DNA of 9,927 nucleotides from Pseudomonadota bacterium (GCA_021779635.1 JAJYAH010000195.1:1-9927), one strand, 5' to 3'. Positions 1-6,862 are shown, counted from the stretch's first letter. Numbers and translations: made by a program. The notes: generated from the sequence alone by a model not told the origin.

Positions 1-1184
1 CGATCCCAGCAGCCGGGAAGCTGGACCCAAATATTGAAGCTCAACATATCGCTCTTGTGCATTCCCTTCGGCAATGTTTCCGAGACGAGCCTCTGCCGCG
101 CGGTCGTCTCGCTGCGTATGAACCGGAGCATCGTATCGGCGGTGCCGTCTTCGATCCATCGCGTTACCAGGGCGACGGTCAGCGGCGATGCCATGACCGT
201 GGCGGCGCGAAGTGCTGCTGCGAATGGCCATATCGAACGGGTATCGGGCACCACGACGTAAGCGGCGCGAAGTCCGGCACCAATGCATTTGGCCAAACCG
301 GCGACATGCCAAGTGAGATCCGGCGCGATTGCGGCGAATGGCGCATGGCCGTGCGCGGGGATAAAACCATAGGCATCGTCCTCGACGATCGGAAGTTTGA
401 AGCGTCGTGCCGTAGCTGCGATATCGCGCCGCCGCTGATCGCTGATCGTGATGGTGGTCGGGTTTTGCAATGTCGGATTGAGATACAGCGCTTTCGGATT
501 CAGTTTCTTGCAGGCCTCGGCGACGGCACCAACGTCCACGCCTTCGGCATCCATCGGCAAGCCGACCAGTTGCAGGCCGAGTTGCGCCGCGATCGATCGA
601 ATCCCGGGATAGGTCAGCGCTTCGCAAAGCACGACATCGCCCGGCCTCGCGAGAATGGTAAGAATCCCGAGCAATGCCGGATGGGCGCCGGGCGACACGA
701 AAATCCTTTCCTGCGCGGGCACCAAAGCGCGCCGGCCCAGCCAGCTCGAGGCCGCGTCCTTGTCGGCCTGCGTGCCGCCGAAGCCCTGATAGCGCAGCAG
801 CGCAACGATATCGCGCGACACATATTCCATGCCTGCCTGCATCCGTTCGATCAACTCGGGATCGTCCGGCTCAGGCGGAAGATTCATCGAAAGATCGACC
901 GGACGCGGCGGCGGCATTTGCTGGCCACGTCGTGGCCGCGGCCTGTCGCGAACAAAAGTGCCCTGCCCGACCTTGGATTCGATCAGGCCTCGCTTGCGGG
1001 CTTCGACGTAGCCGCGCGCCACTGTCGTGAAATCGACATCGAGACGCTTGGCAAGCTTGCGCTGCGGCGGCAGCCGGTCTCCGACCGCAAGTCTGCCGGC
1101 TCCAATGTCGGTTGCGATGGCCTCGGCGATGGCGAGATAACGCGGTTTGTCACTGGTCGTGAGGTCGGGCGTCCACTCGGCCAT
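1..1184 (-). CDS. MocR-family transcriptional regulator (GntR HTH + aminotransferase-like domain), C-terminus cut by window edge
   Basis: An uninterrupted minus-strand frame runs from an ATG at 1184 to the window edge, giving 394 codons without a stop. Residues about 12-80 form a GntR-type winged helix, including PPQRKLAKRLDVDFTTVARG and a GLIESKVGQGTFV wing. A short proline/arginine-rich linker (about 80-100) follows, then a fold-type I aminotransferase domain. Visible PLP-site features are LNPTLQNPT (235-243), VEDDAYG (267-273, D270 expected to contact the pyridine nitrogen) and the Schiff-base lysine K299 in GLAKCIGAGLR. MocR proteins are typically about 450-500 residues, so roughly the last 60-100 are missing here, including the usual carboxylate-binding arginine region. 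It acts as a cytoplasmic DNA-binding regulator, with PLP or a PLP-amine adduct as the likely effector in this family. It is divergent from the Nit1C operon, so it probably controls itself and possibly that operon. The start is supported by a weak GAAAG upstream and by the onset of the winged-helix domain. It could also be called a PdxR/GabR-like protein; the specific ligand is unknown. Confidence 0.93.
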   Translation of the reverse strand, partial: MAEWTPDLTTSDKPRYLAIAEAIATDIGAGRLAVGDRLPPQRKLAKRLDVDFTTVARGYVEARKRGLIESKVGQGTFVRDRPRPRRGQQMPPPRPVDLSMNLPPEPDDPELIERMQAGMEYVSRDIVALLRYQGFGGTQADKDAASSWLGRRALVPAQERIFVSPGAHPALLGILTILARPGDVVLCEALTYPGIRSIAAQLGLQLVGLPMDAEGVDVGAVAEACKKLNPKALYLNPTLQNPTTITISDQRRRDIAATARRFKLPIVEDDAYGFIPAHGHAPFAAIAPDLTWHVAGLAKCIGAGLRAAYVVVPDTRSIWPFAAALRAATVMASPLTVALVTRWIEDGTADTMLRFIRSETTARQRLVSETLPKGMHKSDMLSFNIWVQLPGCWD

Positions 1185-1211
1185 CAGATGCTTTCATTGT
1201 TGGATCGAGTA

Positions 1212-1298
1212 ATTGACTGCATATTGTTGCGTATAGGATTTTTTGCCAGAAGTTTCAATCGTGGATTTAAGACGCGCGCTGGCGGCAAGGATTGACGG
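1212..1298 (+). repeat. Two ATTGAC(T/G)G boxes on the MocR side of the control region
   Basis: ATTGACTG occurs at 1212-1219, downstream of the predicted MocR transcription start. ATTGACGG occurs at 1291-1298, upstream of that promoter. The first is identical to the box at 1420-1427 next to the Nit1C promoter. Short AT-rich octamers can recur by chance, so these are candidate MocR or activator binding sites only. Confidence 0.35.
1230..1258 (-). promoter_or_regulatory. Putative sigma70-type promoter of the MocR gene
   Basis: On the minus strand TTGAAA (plus 1253-1258) is separated by exactly 17 bases from TATACG (plus 1230-1235). That is 5/6 and 4/6 matches to the housekeeping hexamers with ideal spacing. 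The predicted start of transcription is near 1223, leaving a leader of about 39 bases before the ATG at 1184. An ATTGACTG box at 1212-1219 lies just downstream of the predicted start, an arrangement that would suit autorepression. The promoter is inferred from sequence only. Confidence 0.5.
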
Positions 1299-1330
1299 TT
1301 TTCAATACGCTTTGCTCATCGCAAATGCAC

Positions 1331-1358
1331 TGCGCACAGGAAATACGCGCATTTTTTT
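1331..1358 (+). terminator. Weak intrinsic-terminator-like hairpin with T7 tract
   Basis: TGCGC (1331-1335) can pair with GCGCA (1347-1351) across an 11-base loop and is followed directly by seven Ts (1352-1358). The stem is only five base pairs and the loop is large, so efficiency is doubtful. It lies upstream of the sigma54 promoter in plus orientation, where it could stop stray or antisense transcription entering the Nit1C operon. Confidence 0.3.
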
Positions 1359-1388
1359 GCGGCAGCGATTCGGATCCCGTCAAAAATC

Positions 1389-1427
1389 CATTCACTATTG
1401 AATGCATAATTGAATGTAAATTGACTG
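1389..1427 (+). repeat. Cluster of ATTGA(A/C)TG boxes upstream of the Nit1C promoter (candidate upstream activating or MocR operator sites)
   Basis: Three direct repeats are spaced about one helical turn apart: ATTGAATG at 1397-1404, ATTGAATG at 1409-1416 and ATTGACTG at 1420-1427. An inverted copy CATTCA at 1389-1394 faces TGAATG at 1399-1404, making a short palindrome with a 4-base gap. Relative to the sigma54 start predicted near 1484, the cluster spans about -95 to -57. MocR regulators commonly use direct repeats, and sigma54 activators commonly bind in this general interval, so either protein class could own the sites. Confidence 0.5.
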
Positions 1428-1457
1428 TTTTGATGAACCGTTGTGCAGAACCTCAAC

Positions 1458-1473
1458 TGGCACATCCGTTGCA
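1458..1473 (+). promoter_or_regulatory. Sigma54 (RpoN) -24/-12 promoter of the Nit1C operon
   Basis: The sequence reads C-TGGCAC-ATCCG-TTGCA-A. The GG (1459-1460) and GC (1471-1472) are separated by ten bases, the invariant spacing for sigma54 promoters. Against the consensus YTGGCACG-N4-TTGCW only the G after TGGCAC differs. Transcription should start near 1484, giving a leader of about 41 bases that contains the strong AAGGAG at 1513-1518 before the ATG at 1525. It is correctly oriented and placed for the first gene of the cluster. An ATP-dependent enhancer-binding protein is required, and none is encoded in this window. Confidence 0.85.
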
Positions 1474-1524
1474 AAGCTTGCGGCGCGCCCGGCCGACGCC
1501 TGGGACGATCACAAGGAGTGGAAC

Positions 1525-2007
1525 ATGCCAGCCGTATCAATGCCAGCACGCCAGAAAGGCGACTACCTCGTCGATTATGAGCAGAAAGTTTTTGAAGATG
1601 TGAAAGCGAAGCCCGGCGAAAAAGCGCTGGTCACATTTCACACGGTCGCCTTTGAAGGCTCGATCGGATTCGTCAATATGCTGCAAGCCACGCGCCTGAT
1701 GCGCAAAGGCTTCGAGACCTCAATCCTGCTTTACGGACCCGGCGTCACGCTCGGCGTGCAGCGTGGGTTCCCGAAAATCGGCGACGAAGCGTTTCCGGGT
1801 CACCAGAACTTCAACAACACGCTGGTCAAGTTCATGGCGGAAGGCGGCAAGGTCTATGCGTGCCGCTTCGCGCTGCAGGCGCTCTACGGTCACGGCGAGC
1901 CTTCGCTGATCCCCGGCATCATCCCGATCAGTCCGCTCGACGTGCTGGATCTCACGCTGATGCACCGCAACGACAACGCCTTCATGCTCCACACCTGGAC
2001 GCTCTAG
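1525..2007 (+). CDS. nitB: MSMEG_0572/Sll0783-family nitrogen-starvation response protein (NitB of Nit1C)
   Basis: This soluble protein of 160 residues is the first gene of the Nit1C operon. It has no signal peptide or membrane segment. The pattern [19 protein letters not shown] (about 33-51), [20 protein letters not shown] (about 58-77) and later [21 protein letters not shown] resembles a DsrE-like alpha/beta small domain. The family is recognised from the conserved FEGSIGFVN and [22 protein letters not shown] stretches. In Synechocystis the homologue Sll0783 is nitrogen-starvation induced and needed for normal polyhydroxybutyrate accumulation; in pseudomonads the counterpart is NitB. No enzymatic activity is established. 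The start at 1525 is chosen because AAGGAG lies 7 bases upstream; an upstream in-frame ATG at 1441 would precede the sigma54 start and is unlikely. A 45-base gap separates it from the nitrilase gene. Confidence 0.92.
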   Translation: MPAVSMPARQKGDYLVDYEQKVFEDVKAKPGEKALVTFHTVAFEGSIGFVNMLQATRLMRKGFETSILLYGPGVTLGVQRGFPKIGDEAFPGHQNFNNTLVKFMAEGGKVYACRFALQALYGHGEPSLIPGIIPISPLDVLDLTLMHRNDNAFMLHTWTL

Positions 2008-2052
2008 GCCGCGACATCAACCGCCAGCGGCGGACCGGATGGAGAGAAGCAA

Positions 2053-3114
2053 ATGGCCGAGAAACAAATCGTCAGGGTTGCCGCGGTGCAGATCGCACCC
2101 GATCTCGATACGCCGACGGGGACGCTCGATCGCGTTCTCGCGGCGATCGCGGAAGCCGCAGCCAAGGGAGCCGGACTTGCGGTTTTTCCCGAAACGTTCG
2201 TGCCCTGGTATCCCTATTTCTCTTTCATCCGTCCGCCGATGCTAAGCGGCGCCGAACACATCCACCTCTACGATAACGCGGTCGTCGTTCCCGGCCCCGT
2301 CACCGAAGCGGTGGCCGCGGCGGCCCGCAAATACAACATCGTGGTCGTGCTCGGTGTCAACGAGCGCGACCACGGCACGCTGTACAACGCCCAGCTGATC
2401 TTCAACGCCAACGGCGCGCTGGTTCTGAAGCGCCGCAAAATCACGCCGACATTTCACGAGCGCATGATCTGGGGTCAGGGCGATGGCTCCGGCTTGAAGG
2501 TTGTCGACACCGCGGTCGGGCGCATCGGCGCGCTGGCTTGCTGGGAACATTATAATCCCCTCGCCCGCTATGCACTGATGGCCCAGCACGAAGAGATTCA
2601 CGTTGCCCAGTTCCCGGGCTCGCTGGTCGGCCAGATCTTCGCCGACCAGATCGAGGTGACGATCCGCCATCACGCGCTTGAGAGCGGCTGCTTCGTCGTC
2701 AACGCCACCGGTTGGCTCAGCGAAGACCAGATTGCCAAGATTTCGCCCGAGGAAGGACCGCGCAGCGGAATCCGCGGTGGCTGCATGACCGCCATCATCT
2801 CTCCCGAGGGCAAGCACATTGTTCCGCCGCTCACCTCCGGCGAAGGCATCCTGGTTGCCGATCTTGACATGGCGCTGATCGTCAAACGCAAGCGCATGAT
2901 GGACTCGGTCGGCCATTACGCGCGGCCAGAACTGCTGTCCCTGCTATGGGACGATCGCCCGGCGATCCCGCTCCACCTGTCACGTGCCGCACCGTCCCTC
3001 TTCACCTCCGGAGGACAATCCGATGAAGCCCATTCTGGTGCACGAACAACCGAAGTCGATGCCGACCGAGCAGCTGATCAACGAGTTGCAATCCTTCGGA
3101 GTTCGTCTCGTTGA
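2053..3114 (+). CDS. nitC: Nit1C nitrilase (Sll0784/NitC-type, carbon-nitrogen hydrolase family)
   Basis: This protein of 353 residues hydrolyses a nitrile to carboxylate and ammonia. It carries the full nitrilase triad: E47 in [15 protein letters not shown]129 in LKRRKITPT and C163 in [10 protein letters not shown]. The conserved second glutamate follows in [13 protein letters not shown] (E136). C-terminal family features include [10 protein letters not shown] and [12 protein letters not shown]. It is cytoplasmic with no signal peptide. In Nit1C clusters of pseudomonads the equivalent NitC is required for assimilating cyanide-derived nitriles. The Synechocystis enzyme Sll0784 has reported activity on aromatic and aliphatic nitriles, so the substrate here is not certain. 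GGAGAG at 2041-2046 supports the ATG at 2053. The last 30 residues (about 324-353) are translated from DNA that also encodes the start of the radical SAM gene. They look low in conservation, as if an earlier stop was lost. Confidence 0.96.
   Translation: MAEKQIVRVAAVQIAPDLDTPTGTLDRVLAAIAEAAAKGAGLAVFPETFVPWYPYFSFIRPPMLSGAEHIHLYDNAVVVPGPVTEAVAAAARKYNIVVVLGVNERDHGTLYNAQLIFNANGALVLKRRKITPTFHERMIWGQGDGSGLKVVDTAVGRIGALACWEHYNPLARYALMAQHEEIHVAQFPGSLVGQIFADQIEVTIRHHALESGCFVVNATGWLSEDQIAKISPEEGPRSGIRGGCMTAIISPEGKHIVPPLTSGEGILVADLDMALIVKRKRMMDSVGHYARPELLSLLWDDRPAIPLHLSRAAPSLFTSGGQSDEAHSGARTTEVDADRAADQRVAILRSSSR
3010..3015 (+). promoter_or_regulatory. Shine-Dalgarno site fixing the radical SAM start inside the nitrilase gene
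   Basis: GGAGGA at 3010-3015 lies 7 bases before the ATG at 3023. It is the strongest ribosome site in the area and argues against the in-frame upstream ATG at 2984, which has no comparable site. It therefore supports a real 92-base overlap between the nitrilase and radical SAM genes. Confidence 0.75.
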
Positions 3115-4159
3115 TCCCAAGGCTGCCGGCGACAGCCGGCGCGGCGGGGCCGGCCCCTCCGATCACATGCCGATGACGATCGACGACGCGACCGTGATGA
3201 TCCCGGTCCACAATGCGCCGGCATTCGAGAGTCCGTACATCGTCGACAAACCGGATGCGCTGGGCCGCAGCCAGGTCAGCCGTGACGGCGCTGTGATCGG
3301 CGAAGTGAAATTCCAGCTCCGGCCGCGCTTTTACGAACGCTCGACGGCTGACGGCATTCCCTATTCGAAAATTGCAACGCTGCACGGCCGCGATGTGCTG
3401 GCGACGACGATCCTGCAAGCCTGCATCCGATATCAAAGCCGTACCAAGACCTGCCAGTTCTGCGCCATCGGCCAATCCCTCGCCGCCGGCCGGACCATTG
3501 AACGCAAGACGCCGGAGCAACTCGGCGAAGTTGCCCGCGCGGCCGTCGAGCTCGATGGCGTCACCCATATGGTGATGACAACCGGAACGCCGCCAGGCCG
3601 CGACCGAGGCGCCATGATCCTGTGCGAAAGCGCGCTGGGCGTCAAAGCGGCGGTCGATCTTCCGATCCAGGGACAATGCGAACCACCCGACGACGACATC
3701 TGGTTTCAGCGAATGAAGGACGCCGGCATCGATTCACTCGGCATGCATCTGGAAGCCGTCACCGAGCGGGTGCGTCAGCGCATCATGCCGGGAAAGGCAC
3801 AGGTTTCGGTGCAGCGATACTTCAGGGCGTTCGAGGCGTCGGTGCCGGTCTTCGGACACGGCCAGGTCTCGACCTATATCCTAGCCGGACTCGGCGACAG
3901 CCAAAAAGAGATCCTCGACATTTGCCAGCGGCTCGTCGGCATCGGCGTTTACCCCTTCGTGGTGCCGTTTGTGCCTATTGCAGGCACGCCGCTGGAAAGC
4001 CACCCGACGCCATCTCCGGCCTTCATGCATGAAATCCTCGGGCCGCTGGCAAAAATCCTGCGCGAGGGAGGTCTGAACTCCGGCGACATCAAGGCGGGCT
4101 GTGGCAGATGCGGCGCCTGCTCGGCGCTTTCGACTTACGAGAAGAGAGTGTCGGCATGA
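3023..4159 (+). CDS. nitD: MSMEG_0568-family radical SAM protein (NitD) with CX9CX2C motif
   Basis: This protein of 378 residues is counted from the ATG at 3023 behind GGAGGA. The N-terminal part carries the family signature [11 protein letters not shown] (38-48), followed by a beta-rich stretch. The [4Fe-4S]/SAM-binding cysteines are C134, C144 and C147 in [18 protein letters not shown], a CX9CX2C spacing instead of the canonical CX3CX2C. Downstream are a TIM-barrel-like core with [23 protein letters not shown] and [20 protein letters not shown], and a final CGRCGAC (C360, C363, C366) near the C-terminus. The last motif could bind a second cluster or a metal. The substrate is unknown. Nit1C clusters always pair this protein with the nitrilase and a GNAT enzyme. 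The stop overlaps the GNAT start by 4 bases (ATGA), indicating coupled translation. Confidence 0.95.
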   Translation: MKPILVHEQPKSMPTEQLINELQSFGVRLVDPKAAGDSRRGGAGPSDHMPMTIDDATVMIPVHNAPAFESPYIVDKPDALGRSQVSRDGAVIGEVKFQLRPRFYERSTADGIPYSKIATLHGRDVLATTILQACIRYQSRTKTCQFCAIGQSLAAGRTIERKTPEQLGEVARAAVELDGVTHMVMTTGTPPGRDRGAMILCESALGVKAAVDLPIQGQCEPPDDDIWFQRMKDAGIDSLGMHLEAVTERVRQRIMPGKAQVSVQRYFRAFEASVPVFGHGQVSTYILAGLGDSQKEILDICQRLVGIGVYPFVVPFVPIAGTPLESHPTPSPAFMHEILGPLAKILREGGLNSGDIKAGCGRCGACSALSTYEKRVSA

Positions 4160-4704
4160 TCTTCGAACCCTTCAAGCCGTTTCTCGCCAGCGCCTACCAG
4201 ATCAAATTCGCGACCGAAGCATGGGAGAAACGCGGCGCTGCCACCCTGCGCCAACAAGTGTTCTGCGTCGAACAGGGACTATTCGACGGCGACGATCGCG
4301 ACGCGGTCGACGACATTGCGATTCCTCTCGTGGCGATTTCCCTGTTCGGCGTGGCCGCGGATGCTGTGGTCGGCACCGTTCGCATCCACCAGCATCCGGA
4401 GGATCCGGGCGTCTGGTGGGGTTCTCGGCTGGCGGTAACCGGGCAGTATCGCCGTCTCGGCGCCGTTGGCGCCGGCTTGATCCGACTTGCCGTGGCCTCG
4501 GCGCATGCGCGCGGCTGCCACACCTTCCTCGGCAACATCCAGAGCCAGAATGCCGATTTGTTCCATCACATGCACTGGCGAACGCTCAACGAAGTCGAAC
4601 TGTACGGCAAGCCGCATCACATGATGCAGGCCGACCTCGATTTCTATCCGCCATTCCTGCAACCCGAGGTCGGCTTTCTGTCGCTACCGAAGCTGGCCGC
4701 GTAA
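4156..4704 (+). CDS. nitE: MSMEG_0567-type GNAT N-acetyltransferase (NitE)
   Basis: This protein of 182 residues belongs to the GNAT fold family, which usually transfers an acyl group from acyl-CoA. The segment LRQQVFCVEQGLFDGDD (31-47) is the usual N-terminal GNAT 'R-x-VF-x-x-EQ' region. VVGTVRIHQHP (71-81) forms strand 4, and RLAVTGQYRRLGAVGAGLIR (91-110) is motif A with the acetyl-CoA pyrophosphate loop (RRLGAVGA). The family stretch GCHTFLGNIQSQNADLFHHM (120-139) follows. The ATG at 4156 overlaps the radical SAM stop as ATGA, with GAGAAGAGAG shortly upstream. An in-frame ATG at 4108 would add 16 residues and overlap the previous gene by 52 bases, so it is less likely. In Mycobacterium smegmatis MSMEG_0567 this domain is fused to the AIR-synthase-like domain; here the two are separate genes sharing one base. 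Acceptor substrate unknown. Confidence 0.93.
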   Translation: MIFEPFKPFLASAYQIKFATEAWEKRGAATLRQQVFCVEQGLFDGDDRDAVDDIAIPLVAISLFGVAADAVVGTVRIHQHPEDPGVWWGSRLAVTGQYRRLGAVGAGLIRLAVASAHARGCHTFLGNIQSQNADLFHHMHWRTLNEVELYGKPHHMMQADLDFYPPFLQPEVGFLSLPKLAA

Positions 4705-5699
4705 TGATGGGCTCGCTCGCTATATCCGCGCTTGCGCAGCGGCTCCGATGCAGCAAAGGCATCGCAGCCAAGAGCGACATCGCGTCGGTCGCGCGATCGC
4801 TGGGCCTGTCGGGTGTCGGCGTCATTCCGGTTGGTGACGATTGTGCCGCGATCCCCGACGGCGACGGTTATCTGCTGTTCGCCATCGAAGGCTTCATGAA
4901 CGAATTCGTCGCCGGCGATCCATGGTTCGCTGGCTGGTGCGGCGTCATGGTCAACATATCCGACATCGCTGCAATGGGAGGACGGCCGGTCGCCGTCGTC
5001 GATGCGATCTGGGCGAATGGCGAAGCCGAGGCCGCGCCGGTGCTGGCCGGTCTGAAAGATGCGGCGAAGGCCTTTGGGGTTCCCGTCGTCGGCGGACACA
5101 CCAACATCCGCACCGACCGTGGTCAGCTGTCAGTCGCGATTCTCGGCCGCGCCAGCAAGCTGTTGACCAGCTTCGACGCATCGCCCGGCGACAGATTGAT
5201 CGCGGCCGTCGATCTGCGCGGCCGTTACCGCGAGCCGTTTTCGAACTGGGAAGCCGCGACCCACGCGCCGCATTCGCGCCTGCGAGGCGACCTCGAACTA
5301 TTGCCCGCGATCGCGGAAGCCGGCTTGTCGCGCGCCGCCAAGGATATCAGCCAGGGCGGCATCGTCGGCACCGCGGCCATGCTTGCGGAATGCTCCGGCG
5401 TCGCCATCGACATCGACCTTGAGGCGGTTCCGAAACCCGATGGCGTCGCGCTCGAGCGCTGGCTGCTGACGTTTTCGAGCTTCGGCTATTTGCTCTCCGT
5501 CAAGCCGTATGATGTGGCCGAGGTGATGTCCCGCTTTACGGCGCGCGGAATCGCCGCCGCCGATATCGGCACGGTCGGACATGGGAACCGCCTTACCGTC
5601 GGCGACGGCATTGCATCCGAAACGATCTGGGATTTTGCGCAGAAGCCTTTGATCGGCGCCGGACCACCGTCACCAGTCATGGTCGAGGCGGTGGCATGA
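4704..5699 (+). CDS. nitF: Sll0787-family AIR-synthase-related protein (NitF)
   Basis: This protein of 331 residues is homologous to the PurM/ThiL/SelD/HypE superfamily, ATP-using enzymes that activate amides, phosphates or similar groups. Visible features are VGDDCAAI (43-50, nucleotide and metal-binding GDD), MVNISDIAAMGGRP (82-95), VVGGHTNIR (128-136) and AAKDISQGGIVGTAAMLAEC (211-230). SFGYLLSV lies in the C-terminal half. The N-terminal KSDIASVARSLGL resembles the leader helix of ThiL/HypE-type proteins. It is soluble. The ATG at 4704 shares one base with the preceding TAA (TAATG); a second ATG at 4707 is equally possible. There is no strong ribosome site, so initiation probably depends on ribosomes finishing the GNAT gene. 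The phosphorylated or adenylated substrate is unknown. Its end overlaps the glycosyltransferase start as ATGA. Confidence 0.94.
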   Translation: MMGSLAISALAQRLRCSKGIAAKSDIASVARSLGLSGVGVIPVGDDCAAIPDGDGYLLFAIEGFMNEFVAGDPWFAGWCGVMVNISDIAAMGGRPVAVVDAIWANGEAEAAPVLAGLKDAAKAFGVPVVGGHTNIRTDRGQLSVAILGRASKLLTSFDASPGDRLIAAVDLRGRYREPFSNWEAATHAPHSRLRGDLELLPAIAEAGLSRAAKDISQGGIVGTAAMLAECSGVAIDIDLEAVPKPDGVALERWLLTFSSFGYLLSVKPYDVAEVMSRFTARGIAAADIGTVGHGNRLTVGDGIASETIWDFAQKPLIGAGPPSPVMVEAVA

Positions 5700-6862
5700 T
5701 CGCAAGCAACCGGCCTCCGCGAACTGCCATCCTGGTCCACTCCACCAATCCTCGTGGAGGCGTCGTTCACGGGCTCGAATTGGCTGACAGCCTCAGCCGG
5801 CTTGGTTATGAGGCGGTGATTCATGCGCCTGACGCCAGCGGCAAGGGATTCTTCCGGGCGCCGCTGTCGCCTGCGATTGCTGTGATGGCTTCCCCGGTGG
5901 GCAGGAACGTCGCGGAAATGGTGCAAGCGCGCATCGCCGACTATGTCGGGCATTTCGAGCTGCGGGCCAACCGGCAATTCGACGTCTTTCATGCGCAGGA
6001 TTCGATCTCGGGTAATGCGCTGGCGACCTTGAAGCAGCACGGCTTGATCCGGCGCTTTGCGCGCACCGTCCACCATATCGACAGCTTCCAGGATCGCTGC
6101 CTCAGCGATTGGCAAACGCGCTCGATTACCGAGGCTGACGAATTGTTCGTTGTGAGCGAGCTCTGGCAATCCCGGATCATGGCGGAATTCGGCCGCGCCT
6201 CCACCAAGGTCGGAAACGGGGTCGATACCGAACGCTTCACCAACAATGCCCGCGCACTCGACCAGCAAGTGCGGAATCAATATGGCATCAACGGATGCCC
6301 GGTGCTTCTTTCCGTGGGCGGCGTCGAGGAGCGCAAGAACAGCCTTCGAATCCTTGAAGCGTTCCGGCAGCTATTGCGAATTCATCGGGATGCCCAACTC
6401 GTAATCGCCGGCGGTGCATCGCTACTCGATCACGCGGTGTATCAACGACAATTCGTCGCCTTGATCGCGGCAGACAGCGAGCTCAGCCGCGCCGTCGTTT
6501 GCCTCGGTCCGGTCCGGGATTCTGAAATGCCGTCACTGTACCGGATCGCCGACGCGCTGGTGTTTCCGTCCGTCAAGGAGGGCTTCGGCCTTGTCGTTCT
6601 GGAGGCGATGGCGAGCGGCACGCCGGTGGTCACCTCGCGGATCGCGCCGTTCACCGAATATCTCGGTACCGACGACGTTGTCTGGTGCGACCCCCTGAGC
6701 GTGGCGTCGATCGCCAATGCCGTGGCGATCGTTCTGGCCGAACCGCTGCATTCGAGGATGGCGCAGCGCGGCACGCTGATCGCGCGGCAGCATGACTGGA
6801 ACAACACCGCACGAGCGCATCTGCCGGCCTATCAGAAGCTGATGGAGCTGCAGCATGCCTGA
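5696..6862 (+). CDS. MSMEG_0565-family glycosyltransferase (GT4, GT-B fold)
   Basis: This protein of 388 residues has the GT-B layout. The N-terminal Rossmann half begins AILVHSTNPRGGVVHGLELA (11-30) and contains FDVFHAQDSISGNAL and VHHIDSFQD (125-133). The C-terminal half has KVGNGVDTERF (171-181), LLSVGGVEERKN (204-215) and LVIAGG. The GT4 signature KEGFGLVVLEAMASGTPVV carries the E-x7-E pair E295/E303 that binds the nucleotide-sugar diphosphate and ribose. No membrane segment is visible, so it is probably cytosolic or peripheral. Donor sugar and acceptor are not predictable. A glycosyltransferase inside a nitrilase/radical SAM operon suggests a glycosylated small-molecule intermediate rather than plain nitrile catabolism. 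It overlaps the upstream gene by 4 bases and the downstream gene by 8. Confidence 0.94.
   Translation: MIASNRPPRTAILVHSTNPRGGVVHGLELADSLSRLGYEAVIHAPDASGKGFFRAPLSPAIAVMASPVGRNVAEMVQARIADYVGHFELRANRQFDVFHAQDSISGNALATLKQHGLIRRFARTVHHIDSFQDRCLSDWQTRSITEADELFVVSELWQSRIMAEFGRASTKVGNGVDTERFTNNARALDQQVRNQYGINGCPVLLSVGGVEERKNSLRILEAFRQLLRIHRDAQLVIAGGASLLDHAVYQRQFVALIAADSELSRAVVCLGPVRDSEMPSLYRIADALVFPSVKEGFGLVVLEAMASGTPVVTSRIAPFTEYLGTDDVVWCDPLSVASIANAVAIVLAEPLHSRMAQRGTLIARQHDWNNTARAHLPAYQKLMELQHA

Larger units (their letters stand above)
1185..1524. other. Divergent intergenic control region between the MocR gene and the Nit1C operon
   Basis: These 340 bases carry no convincing gene. They are clearly AT-richer than the flanking coding DNA. 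In order they contain a sigma70-like promoter firing left, scattered ATTGA(A/C)TG boxes, a hairpin followed by seven Ts, a cluster of three ATTGA(A/C)TG boxes, and a sigma54 promoter firing right. Small open frames crossing the region have no plausible start context and show no coding character. Confidence 0.85.

Noticed and set aside
57..1295. Long plus-strand open frame opposite the MocR gene
   Set aside because: It is antisense to a well-recognised MocR protein, is arginine/cysteine-rich without family resemblance, and its start has no ribosome site.
1421..1449. TTGACT as a possible sigma70 -35 for the Nit1C operon
   Set aside because: At 16-18 bases downstream only TGCAGA-like sequence is found, a poor -10. 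The sigma54 site is far stronger.
1292..1603. Small plus-strand open frame running from the control region into the first Nit1C gene
   Set aside because: It would cross the terminator-like hairpin and the sigma54 promoter, overlaps nitB in another frame, and resembles no protein.
2984..3022. Earlier in-frame ATG for the radical SAM gene
   Set aside because: No ribosome site precedes it and the added residues [13 protein letters not shown] are not family-like. GGAGGA at 3010-3015 favours 3023.
4101..4703. Upstream extension of the AIR-synthase-like frame (about 200 extra residues)
   Set aside because: The extension overlaps the whole GNAT gene in another frame and is arginine-rich. The family begins at about the ATG at 4704, coupled to the GNAT stop.
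5486..6280. A 264-codon minus-strand open frame under the AIR-like and glycosyltransferase genes
   Set aside because: It crosses two well-supported plus-strand genes and shows no family motifs.
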